Assembly (NCBI GenBank): GCA_023489275.1
Contig: JAMDDD010000018.1
Coordinates: 1 to 43,017, forward strand
Source: Actinomycetota bacterium
Lineage (GTDB): Bacteria; Actinomycetota; Thermoleophilia; BMS3ABIN01
Length of the DNA stretch: 43,017 bases
Reading direction: 5' to 3'
In this document: positions 24,238 to 32,155 of the stretch, piece after piece
Layout: each line of letters starts with the position of its first letter
Numbering within the stretch: the first letter of the stretch is position 1
The notes under the pieces: model-generated
Database searches by the model: none
The model's input: the letters and a program-made list of their open reading frames with translations, nothing else
Told to the model about the DNA's origin: nothing
Program-made: the position numbers and the translations under genes

Positions 24238-24381
24238 TTGAGGAAGTTTGCCATTTTAGCGTCCGTCTGGCTGGTCTGTACCGTTAGTCTAGGTTTCAGC
24301 GCTATCGCATTCGCCGATCATGGTGGCGGCGGTGATCATGGTGGCGGCGGTGAATACTGCACCCATCATTGCGACGACTAG
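24238..24381 (+). CDS. Tiny secreted His/Gly-rich peptide A
   Basis: 47-residue protein starting at TTG 24238 with a strong GGAGGTGA upstream. An N-terminal signal peptide (MRKFAILASVWLV through a hydrophobic core to AFA) should release a 21-residue mature peptide of two DHGGGG repeats and a CTHHCDD end. The two DHGGGG units are encoded by a perfect 18-base tandem repeat (24316-24333 and 24334-24351). The signal peptide closely matches that of the second peptide at 24918. The histidines, aspartates and two cysteines suggest metal binding outside the membrane, but no family is recognised. An ATG further upstream at 24145 is rejected because it would place the ribosome binding site inside the frame. 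Confidence 0.6.
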   Translation: MRKFAILASVWLVCTVSLGFSAIAFADHGGGGDHGGGGEYCTHHCDD

Positions 24382-24806
24382 CAAAACGGATGGTGATCAT
24401 GGCGAGAGCGAATCCCCAGTAAAAAACTCAGCATGAATAAAGTTCGCGTTCCACGTTCGGGCGGTTTTTAGGGTTCCATTTCGGGTATCAAGGTAAGAAG
24501 AGCAGAGCGAAAGGCCCTTCTGGGGTCTGTTCCGGTAACAGGCAAGCTGCTACTTCCAGCCTTGGTTCCGGAGTCTGCCGTACGATTCCCCTTTCTTTTT
24601 CCCGCCTGGGTTTCAACGATGCTTTCGCGTGTCGGGTGATTGCGATCTTAAGGGCAAGCCGAATTGTTTCTTCAGGTCAGCGTCAGTCCGATCAAATTGA
24701 ATGGCTCATTTCAATGCAGCGTCTGCCGGTTTTTCTCGTCCGGATATCGGGAATAAGGGAAAAAGCGGGCGGCCGCAGCAGGGCTTTATCACTTTAAAAG
24801 TGAATG

Positions 24807-24845
24807 AACGGGGTTCGCCTTCTTGACGGACCCCGTTTTTATTTG
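24807..24845 (+). terminator. Rho-independent terminator
   Basis: AACGGGGT (24807-24814) pairs with ACCCCGTT (24830-24837), extendable inwards, and is followed by a T-rich run (GTTTTTATTTG). It should stop plus-strand transcripts coming from peptide A or from an RNA in the gap. Confidence 0.8.
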
Positions 24846-24854
24846 CTAGCCTCA

Positions 24855-24884
24855 TAGACGGGTATTCCAGTCAGGTTTTATAAT
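24855..24884 (+). promoter_or_regulatory. Candidate promoter for His-rich peptide B
   Basis: TATAAT (24879-24884, perfect -10) is preceded after 18 bases by TAGACG (24855-24860, four of six for -35). It lies directly after the terminator and about 35 bases before the start codon at 24918. Confidence 0.5.
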
Positions 24885-24917
24885 AAGAGAAGGATGGAAT
24901 AAACAGGAGGTGAAATC

Positions 24918-25103
24918 GTGAGAAAGTGGGCAATTATCGCTAGCATCTGGCTGGCGGCGATCACAACTTTAGCTTTTGGCGCCGTCGCCTTTGCTCACGA
25001 AAGAAGTTATGATGGCCACCGAAACGGCGGGGATCACCGCAGCTCCCATTGTGAGTATGAGCATGGTCACCATGGCGGTGGCGATGATGAGTGTGATGAT
25101 TGA
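24918..25103 (+). CDS. Tiny secreted His/Asp-rich peptide B (paralogue of peptide A)
   Basis: 61-residue protein starting at GTG 24918 with AGGAGGTGAAATC upstream. The signal peptide (MRKWAIIASIWLAAI to AFA) is plainly related to that of the peptide encoded at 24238. The mature part of about 35 residues holds many His and Asp residues, two cysteines (SHCEYEHGHH and DDECDD) and runs of glycine. It has its own promoter and terminator. Divalent metal binding at the cell surface is a reasonable guess. The family is unknown to me, and a toxin or signalling peptide cannot be excluded. Confidence 0.65.
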   Translation: MRKWAIIASIWLAAITTLAFGAVAFAHERSYDGHRNGGDHRSSHCEYEHGHHGGGDDECDD

Positions 25104-25154
25104 TCATCGGCCAGTTATTTGCTGATTTCCAAGGCTTGTAAGCAAGCTGTCAGA

Positions 25155-25204
25155 AAAATGAGATCCTTCGGCGCTCCGGAACCGTCGAAGGATTTCATTT
25201 TTTT
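25155..25204 (+). terminator. Strong terminator after peptide B
   Basis: AAAATGA-G-ATCCTTCG (25155-25170) pairs with CGAAGGAT-T-TCATTTT (25185-25200), followed by T to 25204. A-runs before and T-runs after make it usable in both directions, serving peptide B and possibly galE on the minus strand. Confidence 0.85.
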
Positions 25205-25281
25205 GATTACTCATCCCAAAGCGGCTCAGGATGATAAGAAAACGATTTAACCGGTTCGGAGGATTTTTGGTTTGTCCGGTG

Positions 25282-26256
25282 CTACCGGTAGCCCTGCGGA
25301 TGATGGCGGTGCCATTCCCAGGCACTGGCGATAATGTCGGTAATATCGGGGTGACGGCGGCGCCAGCCAAGCTCGCCGACGATCTTCTCCGACCCTGCCA
25401 CCAGGACCGCCGGATCACCCGGGCGGCGCGCCGCTTTCCTGGCGGCAATCTCCCGCCCACTGATGCGGCGGGCGGCATCGATTACCTCAAGAACGGAATA
25501 TCCCCTGCCGTTTCCCAGATTGAAGTGGAGGCTTGAATGATTCAGGCTTTCCAGGGCAAGCAAATGCGCCTCGGCAAGGTCCTCGACATGGATATAGTCG
25601 CGGATACAGGTGCCGTCGCGCGTTGGATAATCGGCGCCATAGATTTCGACACCATCCAGCTGACCCAGCGCCGTTTTTAGCACGAGCGGAATCAGGTGCG
25701 TCTCCGGATGGTGATCCTCCCCCCTCTCCGGCGACGCCCCGGCGGCGTTAAAGTACCTGAGCGCCGCATGCTTGATCCCGTGAATGGAATCATACCAGTC
25801 CAGCATCTGCTCGAAAAAAAGCTTTGATTGCCCGTAAGCATTGGCGGGATGCGTCGGATGATCTTCGCCGATAATCTCTGTCTCGGGGTCGCCAAAGATT
25901 GCCGCCGTCGAAGAAAACAAAATCCGGCCGGTGCCCGTTTCCCGCATGGCCTCAAGCAGCTCAAGCGGCCGGCAGGCATTGTTGCGAAAATATTTGCCGG
26001 GGTCGGACATCGATTCGCCGGCTTCGATAAATCCGGCCATGTGAATGACCGCTTCCGCGCCGGACTCATTCAACGTCGCGGCCACCCCGGTCCGGTCGCC
26101 GACATCTCCTGTTATTAACCGGGCTTCCGGATGAACCGCTTCGCGGTGACCGGTGGACAGGTTGTCAAAAACAGTAACCTGGTGGCCCGCTGCCAGACAC
26201 TTTTCAGTAAGCACGCTGCCGATGTAGCCGGCTCCGCCAGTAATCATGATCTTCAT
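25282..26256 (-). CDS. galE: UDP-glucose 4-epimerase
   Basis: Cytoplasmic SDR-family epimerase of 324 residues interconverting UDP-glucose and UDP-galactose. NAD binding is shown by GGAGYIGS (7-14), the catalytic S-S-T with SSTAAIFG and YGQSK, and the downstream NLGNGRGYSVLEV segment. It gives activated sugars for the surface polysaccharides that the neighbouring membrane glycosyltransferases build. The ATG at 26256 begins MKIMITGGAGYIG as usual. It is divergent from ymdB with about 70 bases between them. Other UDP-sugar epimerases of the same family are possible. Confidence 0.9.
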   Translation of the reverse strand: MKIMITGGAGYIGSVLTEKCLAAGHQVTVFDNLSTGHREAVHPEARLITGDVGDRTGVAATLNESGAEAVIHMAGFIEAGESMSDPGKYFRNNACRPLELLEAMRETGTGRILFSSTAAIFGDPETEIIGEDHPTHPANAYGQSKLFFEQMLDWYDSIHGIKHAALRYFNAAGASPERGEDHHPETHLIPLVLKTALGQLDGVEIYGADYPTRDGTCIRDYIHVEDLAEAHLLALESLNHSSLHFNLGNGRGYSVLEVIDAARRISGREIAARKAARRPGDPAVLVAGSEKIVGELGWRRRHPDITDIIASAWEWHRHHPQGYR

Positions 26257-26325
26257 GGCTGAAAATAATACAGGAGAGCGGTCCTCAAGGCGAAATCGGC
26301 CTTACCTCTTTGTTATACTCGGCAG

Positions 26326-27099
26326 ATGAAAATACTTTTCATCAGCGACATTTTTGGAAAGCCGGGGCGCAACCTGGTTCTTGACAAACTGCCGGTATTG
26401 CGGGAAGAACAGGGCGCCGGCTTTGTCGTCGCCAACGGGGAGAACGCCGCCAGCGGCGCCGGCATCACCAAGAATATCGCCGAAAAGCTGCTTGCGGGTG
26501 GAGTTGACGTCATAACCACCGGCAATCATATCTGGCGGCAAAAGGACGTCTTTCCGCTTCTGTCGAGCTCCAACAGGATTATCAGGCCGGAAAATTATCT
26601 TTCCGGCAATCCCGGGCGCGGCTGGACTGTGGCCGGGCGGGACGGAGCCCGCCTGGCGGTGATCAACCTGATGGGCAGCCTGTACATGGAGGCTCCCCGG
26701 GGAGCATTCCAGGTAATCGACGATGTGCTGGCGGCCATACCCGGAGACGTCGTTCACATCCTGGTTGACATACACGCCGAGGCAACCAGCGAGAAGGTGG
26801 CGCTCGGCTACTACCTTGACGGTAAAGTCACGGCAGTGATTGGAACGCACACGCACGTGCAAACGGCCGATGAAACCATCCTCCCGGGAGGGACGGCGTA
26901 TATAACGGATGCCGGTATGACGGGACCTCACGATTCCGTAATCGGGGTTGACAAGGAGATAATCCTGAACCGGTTTCTGACGCAGATGCCGGCCCGGTTC
27001 GAGGTGGCCGAAGGCGACGTGCGCATCGAAGGGGTGCTGATTGATGCCGGTGATGACGGACGGGCGACGGCGATCCGGCGCATTTGCATCAGCGAATAA
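26326..27099 (+). CDS. ymdB: YmdB-family metallophosphoesterase
   Basis: 257-residue calcineurin-like phosphoesterase of the TIGR00282/YmdB family, a cytoplasmic cyclic-nucleotide phosphodiesterase in Gram-positive bacteria. Metal ligands are seen at FISDIFG (D8), NGEN (about 38-41), TTGNHIW (about 65-71), DIHAEATSEK (DFHAEATSEK in most members) and GTHTHVQTADE. The C-terminal ITDAGMTGPHDSVIG is characteristic. The start is ATG at 26326, with a possible TATACT -10 just upstream, so the leader may be very short. Convergent with the GT87-like gene that follows. Confidence 0.9.
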   Translation: MKILFISDIFGKPGRNLVLDKLPVLREEQGAGFVVANGENAASGAGITKNIAEKLLAGGVDVITTGNHIWRQKDVFPLLSSSNRIIRPENYLSGNPGRGWTVAGRDGARLAVINLMGSLYMEAPRGAFQVIDDVLAAIPGDVVHILVDIHAEATSEKVALGYYLDGKVTAVIGTHTHVQTADETILPGGTAYITDAGMTGPHDSVIGVDKEIILNRFLTQMPARFEVAEGDVRIEGVLIDAGDDGRATAIRRICISE

Positions 27100-27125
27100 G
27101 ACTTCGCTGAATCCCCGCCCGCCGG

Positions 27126-28433
27126 TCACGGGTGAGGATGCTCCCCGCTTTCGCGCCCCCTGGCTTTCTTGACCAGCGACACCAGCGTAAACACCATGGT
27201 CGCCCCTAGCAATATATTCCGGATAGAAACCAGAGAAACGACGGCGGCGTTTAGCTCAAGAAGGCGCCAGTAATTGAACGGAAATTCAATCTGGGTCAGG
27301 ATCAGGACGCCGGCGAACAAGCCGATCACCCAGCGGCGGCCAGCGCCCTTAACCAGCGACACCAGCGGGATGACCCAGATGAGGAACTGCGGCGAGAATA
27401 CCTTGCCGGCAAAGATAAACGCGCCCACCGCCAGCAGGGCAAAACGAGGCAGTTGTGCGGTGCCCCAGCTACCGGCCAAACCTTCCCGGGCTTCTCCCCC
27501 GCTGCCGCCCCACCGGTAAAACAAGATGTAGCCGCCGATGAGCAGGAGCGCGGTAACGGGCGTGGACAGCGTCACGAACGTATTTGACAAAGATGAATAG
27601 ACGTTGTGCGAACCGTAAGCGTTCATGATTCTGAGTGAAAAACCGCCGAACCGCCCCGCCAGAAGCAAAGGCGAGGACCAACTGCTCTCTATTTGCAGCG
27701 GCCGCTCGACATGATAAAGAAAGGCGTTTGCCAGCCCCGTCGGCGATGCGATGAGAAACGGCAGCGAAACAATCAGAGCGGCCAGCGCCGCCGCCAGCGG
27801 CCCCATCCACAACTCCCCCAGCTGCCGCCGGCGCCAGTGAATGATCAGAAACAGCGGCGCCAGCAACGCCGGAACCTCTTTTGTCATAAAACCGATTCCA
27901 ATCAACAGCCAGGCAAACAGGTAGCGGTCGGTGATAAAACAGACAAGGCTTGCCAGGATGATAAATGCCGCCGCGAGATCGAAGCGAAGCTCCACGATTG
28001 AGCCGAGAGCCAGCAGGAAAAAAGTATAAACCCCCAGCACTCCCGAGAGTTTTTTCAGGCTCCGCCACATCTTCCAGGCGGCAATTGAAAGCAGGACCGT
28101 GATGCCGCAATTAAAAGCGAACATCTCAATTTCAAACAGCTTCACAAAGGTGTCATATGGAGGCCCGGAAATAAATCTGGGCAGCGAGAACAAAAACATC
28201 GCCACCGGTGGATACTCGAGGGCAAAATCGCGATAGGGCATCATCCCCTGGGCCATGCGGCCGGCATAAGTGTAATAAACCGGCAGATCTGAGATAGACC
28301 TGTCCCCGTACCAGAGAGTCTCAAAAAGGACAAACCAGATGAACGCCTGGCCGGCAATAAACGCTCCCGCGATCAGCCAGCGCTGCTGGTCCGGCGGCAG
28401 CTCATTTATTTTGTCAAAAAGACGGCGCAGCAA
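27126..28433 (-). CDS. GT87-like membrane glycosyltransferase
   Basis: 435-residue integral membrane protein with about ten to twelve hydrophobic segments. The GT87/DUF2029 features are an early extracytoplasmic loop with acidic residues (SDLPVYYTYAGRM, then MMPYRDFALEYPPVAM) and the later FSPQFLIWVIPL segment. Such enzymes use polyprenyl-phosphate sugars, for example mannose, outside the membrane. The start is TTG at 28433 with AAGGAG close upstream and overlaps the end of the preceding gene by 20 bases, so the two are coupled. The substrate is not known. Confidence 0.8.
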   Translation of the reverse strand: MLRRLFDKINELPPDQQRWLIAGAFIAGQAFIWFVLFETLWYGDRSISDLPVYYTYAGRMAQGMMPYRDFALEYPPVAMFLFSLPRFISGPPYDTFVKLFEIEMFAFNCGITVLLSIAAWKMWRSLKKLSGVLGVYTFFLLALGSIVELRFDLAAAFIILASLVCFITDRYLFAWLLIGIGFMTKEVPALLAPLFLIIHWRRRQLGELWMGPLAAALAALIVSLPFLIASPTGLANAFLYHVERPLQIESSWSSPLLLAGRFGGFSLRIMNAYGSHNVYSSLSNTFVTLSTPVTALLLIGGYILFYRWGGSGGEAREGLAGSWGTAQLPRFALLAVGAFIFAGKVFSPQFLIWVIPLVSLVKGAGRRWVIGLFAGVLILTQIEFPFNYWRLLELNAAVVSLVSIRNILLGATMVFTLVSLVKKARGRESGEHPHP

Positions 28434-30453
28434 TGCTCCTTGCGTACTGGCCGGCTCTCTTGCGCCCGGAAATCATCAGGAATGCGATCAGTGCCAGCGG
28501 GAAAAACCACGGTATGTAAAGATAAAACCAGTGTGTCAAAAATATCTGAAACCCGACAACGAGAGCCGCCGATCCGGCGGCAATCTGGGTCCGCGTTTTA
28601 CGCCGGGGCCAGAAGTAGACCAGAACCGCCAGCGCAATCAGGACATATTGCCCTACTCTCTGGGCTCCTGCAAGTGCGGGGTGCTGACCCCAGATGCTGA
28701 ACGGGGAGCTTCTGCCGAACTGCCAGATGATAGACCGGTCCAAAAATGTTCGCAGCGAGCCGCCTCCGAGAAACACAACCGGCATGGCGATGGCGATTCC
28801 GGCCAAAAACAGCAGGATAAACCTGGTCCGGCGGCGCCAGCCTTTCCAGGCGTCGGGAAAGGAGGCCCATAGCGGCGCCATGATCGCCGGAAAGAACTTC
28901 ACCTGGGTGGCCAGCCCCAGCAGGAGTCCCGACACCGGCGCGCTTTTGATGAAGACAAATCCCCAGATAAGAAAGGCGGCCACGAGGCCGTCATTGACGT
29001 TGCAGTTAAGCACAAAATCGGTGTAAGGAAAAGCTGCCCAGGCATAGGCAAAGGCGAGACCGAGGCGGTAGCCGGCGCTCCTCCCGCCGAGACTCCGGCC
29101 GGCGAAAAACATGCCCGCGATGGCAGCCAGGTCGAAAAAGATCGCGGTGGCGTGCGCCGCCGGGAGGTCGTCCCACCTGCCGGACCAATGCAACAGCGAC
29201 ACAAAGGGAACGTAGGCAAGATAATTGAACGGACCATAAGTGTCGCCGTTCTGATCGTCGTTTGACATATGCCCGTATGGTGTCTGATTATGCATGATGC
29301 GGTAGGCGCCAATGACTCCGGAGTAGCCCACATCGACTACATTGGAGTCGGCGACGTTGATCGTAATCCGGAAGATGATCAGAGCCATCAACAAGGCAAG
29401 AAATATTTTCGGCGAGAAGTTCAGGTGTACATGGGCGGCGCCTTCCCGCTCCCCAAGCTCCGGCGTCGCGGGAGCCGCCGGTTTGGCAGACAGGACTCCG
29501 TCCCTGACAAAGAAGGTCATGCCCGTCGGCTGCCGCTTCATGCCGGGAGCCTTGCGAACCGCGATCCAGACTAGACGGATGAACAGGTATGCGAGCGGCG
29601 GGTAGGCCAGCGGCACTGACTTGAAGATCTCACCCTCGTTAAAGAAATAATGAGAGATGGTGAACGACAGCAGCACCAGCAGGTCCAGGTTCAGCAGCTT
29701 AAACGGCCGGCGCACATCGAAGAACGGCGCCAGAAAGAGCAGGCAGAGCGGCAGCCAGACATAGGGCTCATTAATGATCCGGCCAAAAGCTCCCGGGTAG
29801 CCGCGGGCCATCTGCCAGGCTACCTGCGGCCCGGTCATTACCTCTTTGATGTTGCCGGCGTTATCATCGATCAGCACCCGGGCAATCTCATTGGAGCCGT
29901 CATAAAAGCTGACTGTCCAGACAGAGTCCTTGCCCAGGGAAGCGCTCGGCTCCGCATGTGGATGGTCCCTCAGCTCATCTTTGACTTTTTCCTGTTTTTT
30001 AGCGAGATCTTTTGCTTCGCTTTCCGTAAGAACAGGCAAGGTGTCAAAGTAAGCTTCGGCAATGATATTGCGCGAGACCACGGCGCCGCTGCTATCGTCG
30101 ACAGTGGCGGTAATGAATATACGACCGCTGATCGGGTGGGTCCAGGTAATCTGCCAGACGCGGGTGCGCGCGTCGAAACTGGCGTGCTGCTCCAGCTCCG
30201 GGTGTTTTAAGAGAACGGCGGCGACGGATGAGTCAGCGGCGGCGGCGTGCTCCGCGTCCCCTTCGCTGAGCCGTGGATCGGAGGCAAACGTCCCGCCGGC
30301 CGGGGCGCTCTGGTCCCGCGAGCCGGTATATACCGCAGGATACGGCAACTGGCCAATGGCGCCCTGGGCATAAGCCGTTTCCTCGCGGGCGAGTCCTTGC
30401 CAGAGGCAAGCAGTGGCCAGCGCAATTAATGTCAAAGAAAGGGTGCGCACCAT
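28414..30453 (-). CDS. Secreted-domain plus GT87-like membrane glycosyltransferase
   Basis: 679 residues. A signal peptide (cleavage likely after AYA near 28-30) leads into a roughly 190-residue extracytoplasmic domain. It holds two related repeats, each with a W-containing strand, a VDD/IDD and a SGAVVS- or AGNIKEV-like turn, reminiscent of PepSY repeats. Then come about ten membrane segments with GT87/DUF2029-type features (NQTPYGHMSNDDQNGDTYGP loop, FLTHWFYLYIPWFFPLAL near the end). It probably transfers polyprenyl-linked sugars at the outer face. It overlaps and couples with the second GT87-like gene. The combination with PepSY-like repeats is unusual and could be regulatory. Confidence 0.72.
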   Translation of the reverse strand: MVRTLSLTLIALATACLWQGLAREETAYAQGAIGQLPYPAVYTGSRDQSAPAGGTFASDPRLSEGDAEHAAAADSSVAAVLLKHPELEQHASFDARTRVWQITWTHPISGRIFITATVDDSSGAVVSRNIIAEAYFDTLPVLTESEAKDLAKKQEKVKDELRDHPHAEPSASLGKDSVWTVSFYDGSNEIARVLIDDNAGNIKEVMTGPQVAWQMARGYPGAFGRIINEPYVWLPLCLLFLAPFFDVRRPFKLLNLDLLVLLSFTISHYFFNEGEIFKSVPLAYPPLAYLFIRLVWIAVRKAPGMKRQPTGMTFFVRDGVLSAKPAAPATPELGEREGAAHVHLNFSPKIFLALLMALIIFRITINVADSNVVDVGYSGVIGAYRIMHNQTPYGHMSNDDQNGDTYGPFNYLAYVPFVSLLHWSGRWDDLPAAHATAIFFDLAAIAGMFFAGRSLGGRSAGYRLGLAFAYAWAAFPYTDFVLNCNVNDGLVAAFLIWGFVFIKSAPVSGLLLGLATQVKFFPAIMAPLWASFPDAWKGWRRRTRFILLFLAGIAIAMPVVFLGGGSLRTFLDRSIIWQFGRSSPFSIWGQHPALAGAQRVGQYVLIALAVLVYFWPRRKTRTQIAAGSAALVVGFQIFLTHWFYLYIPWFFPLALIAFLMISGRKRAGQYARSIAAPSF

Positions 30454-30545
30454 CGGAACAGAACCTGTCTAATGTAAAAAGGGCCAACAGTGACCGCGCG
30501 GGCACCTGCCTGATTTGTATGAACGTTGATTGCCGGGGTGACAGG

Positions 30546-30980
30546 CTAGGAGGCCGGTTGCCGGAAGCTCCACAATTTGTTACCCATGAAGTTCAGGAGG
30601 GTAACAAAGCTGATGGCAATAATTTGCGCGATAACCTCATGCCGTTTAAAGCTGAAATCATTAATCAGCAGGCGTAATACCAGCAGGTTGACAAAATAGC
30701 TTAGCAGACTAACGACGAGAAAGCGGCCTCCCTGGCCAAATCCGCTTCCTCCAGGGTTGTTAAACGTCCAATACTTGTTTAAAAGAAAATTGTTGGTGAC
30801 AGCCACACAAAAAGAAATCGTCGCCGCCGCCACGTAGTGCAGATGCCCGTCGGTGATCAGCAGCCAGAAAATAACGACATTTAAAATGGTGCCGACGCCG
30901 CCCACGATGCAATACTTGATGAATTGCCCGGCAAGCTTGTTAAACGGCTTATTGAGGATATTTCCGATATTGTAATTCAA
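30546..30980 (-). CDS. GtrA-family membrane protein
   Basis: 144-residue four-helix membrane protein of the GtrA family. It is recognised by the QFIKYCIVGGVGTILNVVIF opening, the NFLLNKYWTF loop and the closing LLNFMGNKLWSF. Members move polyprenyl-phosphate sugars across the membrane or assist glycosyltransferases. The neighbouring GT87-like proteins would be natural users. The start TTG at 30980 lacks a clear ribosome binding site, but no better in-frame start precedes the first helix. Confidence 0.85.
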   Translation of the reverse strand: MNYNIGNILNKPFNKLAGQFIKYCIVGGVGTILNVVIFWLLITDGHLHYVAAATISFCVAVTNNFLLNKYWTFNNPGGSGFGQGGRFLVVSLLSYFVNLLVLRLLINDFSFKRHEVIAQIIAISFVTLLNFMGNKLWSFRQPAS

Positions 30981-31054
30981 TAAAAAACAGCACGGACGTG
31001 GACTTGCCTGCGCCGGTAAGGCTTTAAATTAGTATCCCACAACCGTGACTTAGC

Positions 31055-32140
31055 TTAACATATCTGACTGTGCAAAACATCAGCGACCTCCGCCGCCAGC
31101 GCCAGGCATTTCCCGGCAATCTCGGCGGTTCTGGAGCCCAATCCACACGACTGCGAGACAAATGACTGCCTCAGCACTTCCTGGGTGTCGATCCCGTCCG
31201 GCGCCAGCCGGGCGACCCTTTCCGCCCCGGCAATCAGATCGTTGACGGCGTCACTCTGCTGCATTTCCAGCGAGCGCTCGTCCGTGGGAATAATGCCCCA
31301 GGCAAGCATGCCGCCGCGCTCGAGGAACTGCGCCAACTCCTGCTCATAGACCAGCAGTTCCTGGAAATGATCCACGGCGTCGAAATGGATGATATCAACA
31401 CCGGTTGACGCCAGCAGGCCCCAGTCGGTGCCGCCGCAGACGTGCGTGCCGGTAAGGCCCCCCGCGGCCGTGACCGGCTCATAACATTCCCGGAGGCTGG
31501 CGGTGACCTTTTCTGCCGGCAGGCTGATGATCGCGGAGCCAACCTGGGTCAAAAAGGGCTCGTCGAAAAAAATGACAGGCGTTAAATCCGGCGCCTGCTC
31601 GCGGAACCGGCCGGCCTGCCATCCGCCTTTTAAAGCAAGCGCCGTGACTATGGCAGCATACAGGTCTTCATGATAAATGACCGGCTTGTTTTCCGCGTCG
31701 GTAACCGTGAAGCCAAAGGTCACCGGACCAGTCACCTGTCCCTTGATAAAGTGGGCACCCGGCGTGGGCATTCTTTCCAGGAACGGCTCAAACCCCCGGG
31801 CGTGATCGGGTGAGATCCGGCATAGACCCGGCTCGCCGGCAAAGTAACGCTCGTAAAATGCCGCCATCTCTTCCGGCGCCCGTTCCACGTCGAACCATAT
31901 ACGCTGGCGGCTCTCATCTACAACGGCGGCGGGCATGCACTCAGCGAACTGGATATACATCCCCTCCCGGTAATCAATGGCGGGCAATTGCGGCCAAGCC
32001 GGACAGCTTGAGTTAAACTCTATCATGCGGTCAACCGCATCAGAGACGTCCGTGTATGGCAGGCTGCCGATCGCGAGCGAGGCGCACTCGGGCAGCGGCC
32101 TGCGGGCATCATCGGCCCGGCTTTTCCCTGTTTTAGCCAT
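31055..32140 (-). CDS. MetE/UroD-superfamily methyltransferase-like protein
   Basis: 361-residue barrel protein of the cobalamin-independent methionine synthase/uroporphyrinogen decarboxylase/MtaA superfamily. The GSLPYTD opening and WPQLPAIDYREGMY are typical of the short MetE-like group in anaerobes. Putative zinc ligands are H and C of GTHVCGGTDW and the late cysteine in SQSCGLGS. It probably transfers a methyl group to a thiol, but acceptor and donor are unknown. The ATG at 32140 is preferred over one two codons earlier because of an AGGAA at the right distance. It lies about 15 bases after a cysteine desulfurase gene, which hints at a role in sulfur or methionine metabolism. Confidence 0.78.
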   Translation of the reverse strand: MAKTGKSRADDARRPLPECASLAIGSLPYTDVSDAVDRMIEFNSSCPAWPQLPAIDYREGMYIQFAECMPAAVVDESRQRIWFDVERAPEEMAAFYERYFAGEPGLCRISPDHARGFEPFLERMPTPGAHFIKGQVTGPVTFGFTVTDAENKPVIYHEDLYAAIVTALALKGGWQAGRFREQAPDLTPVIFFDEPFLTQVGSAIISLPAEKVTASLRECYEPVTAAGGLTGTHVCGGTDWGLLASTGVDIIHFDAVDHFQELLVYEQELAQFLERGGMLAWGIIPTDERSLEMQQSDAVNDLIAGAERVARLAPDGIDTQEVLRQSFVSQSCGLGSRTAEIAGKCLALAAEVADVLHSQIC

Positions 32141-32155
32141 TTTCATTTCCTGTTG

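Larger units (their letters stand above)
24382..24917. other. Gap between the two His-rich peptide genes
   Basis: About 535 bases with no recognised gene. It ends in a strong plus-strand terminator and the promoter of the second peptide, listed separately. A long stop-free plus frame runs through much of it but lacks an initiation site, so a long 3' untranslated region, a small RNA or a decayed gene are all possible. A 15-base palindrome (TCACTTTAAAAGTGA, 24789-24803) lies just before the terminator. Confidence 0.5.

Noticed and set aside
24430-24797. Long stop-free plus frame between the two His-rich peptide genes
   Set aside because: No usable start codon with a ribosome binding site near its beginning and no recognised motif; left as part of the gap.
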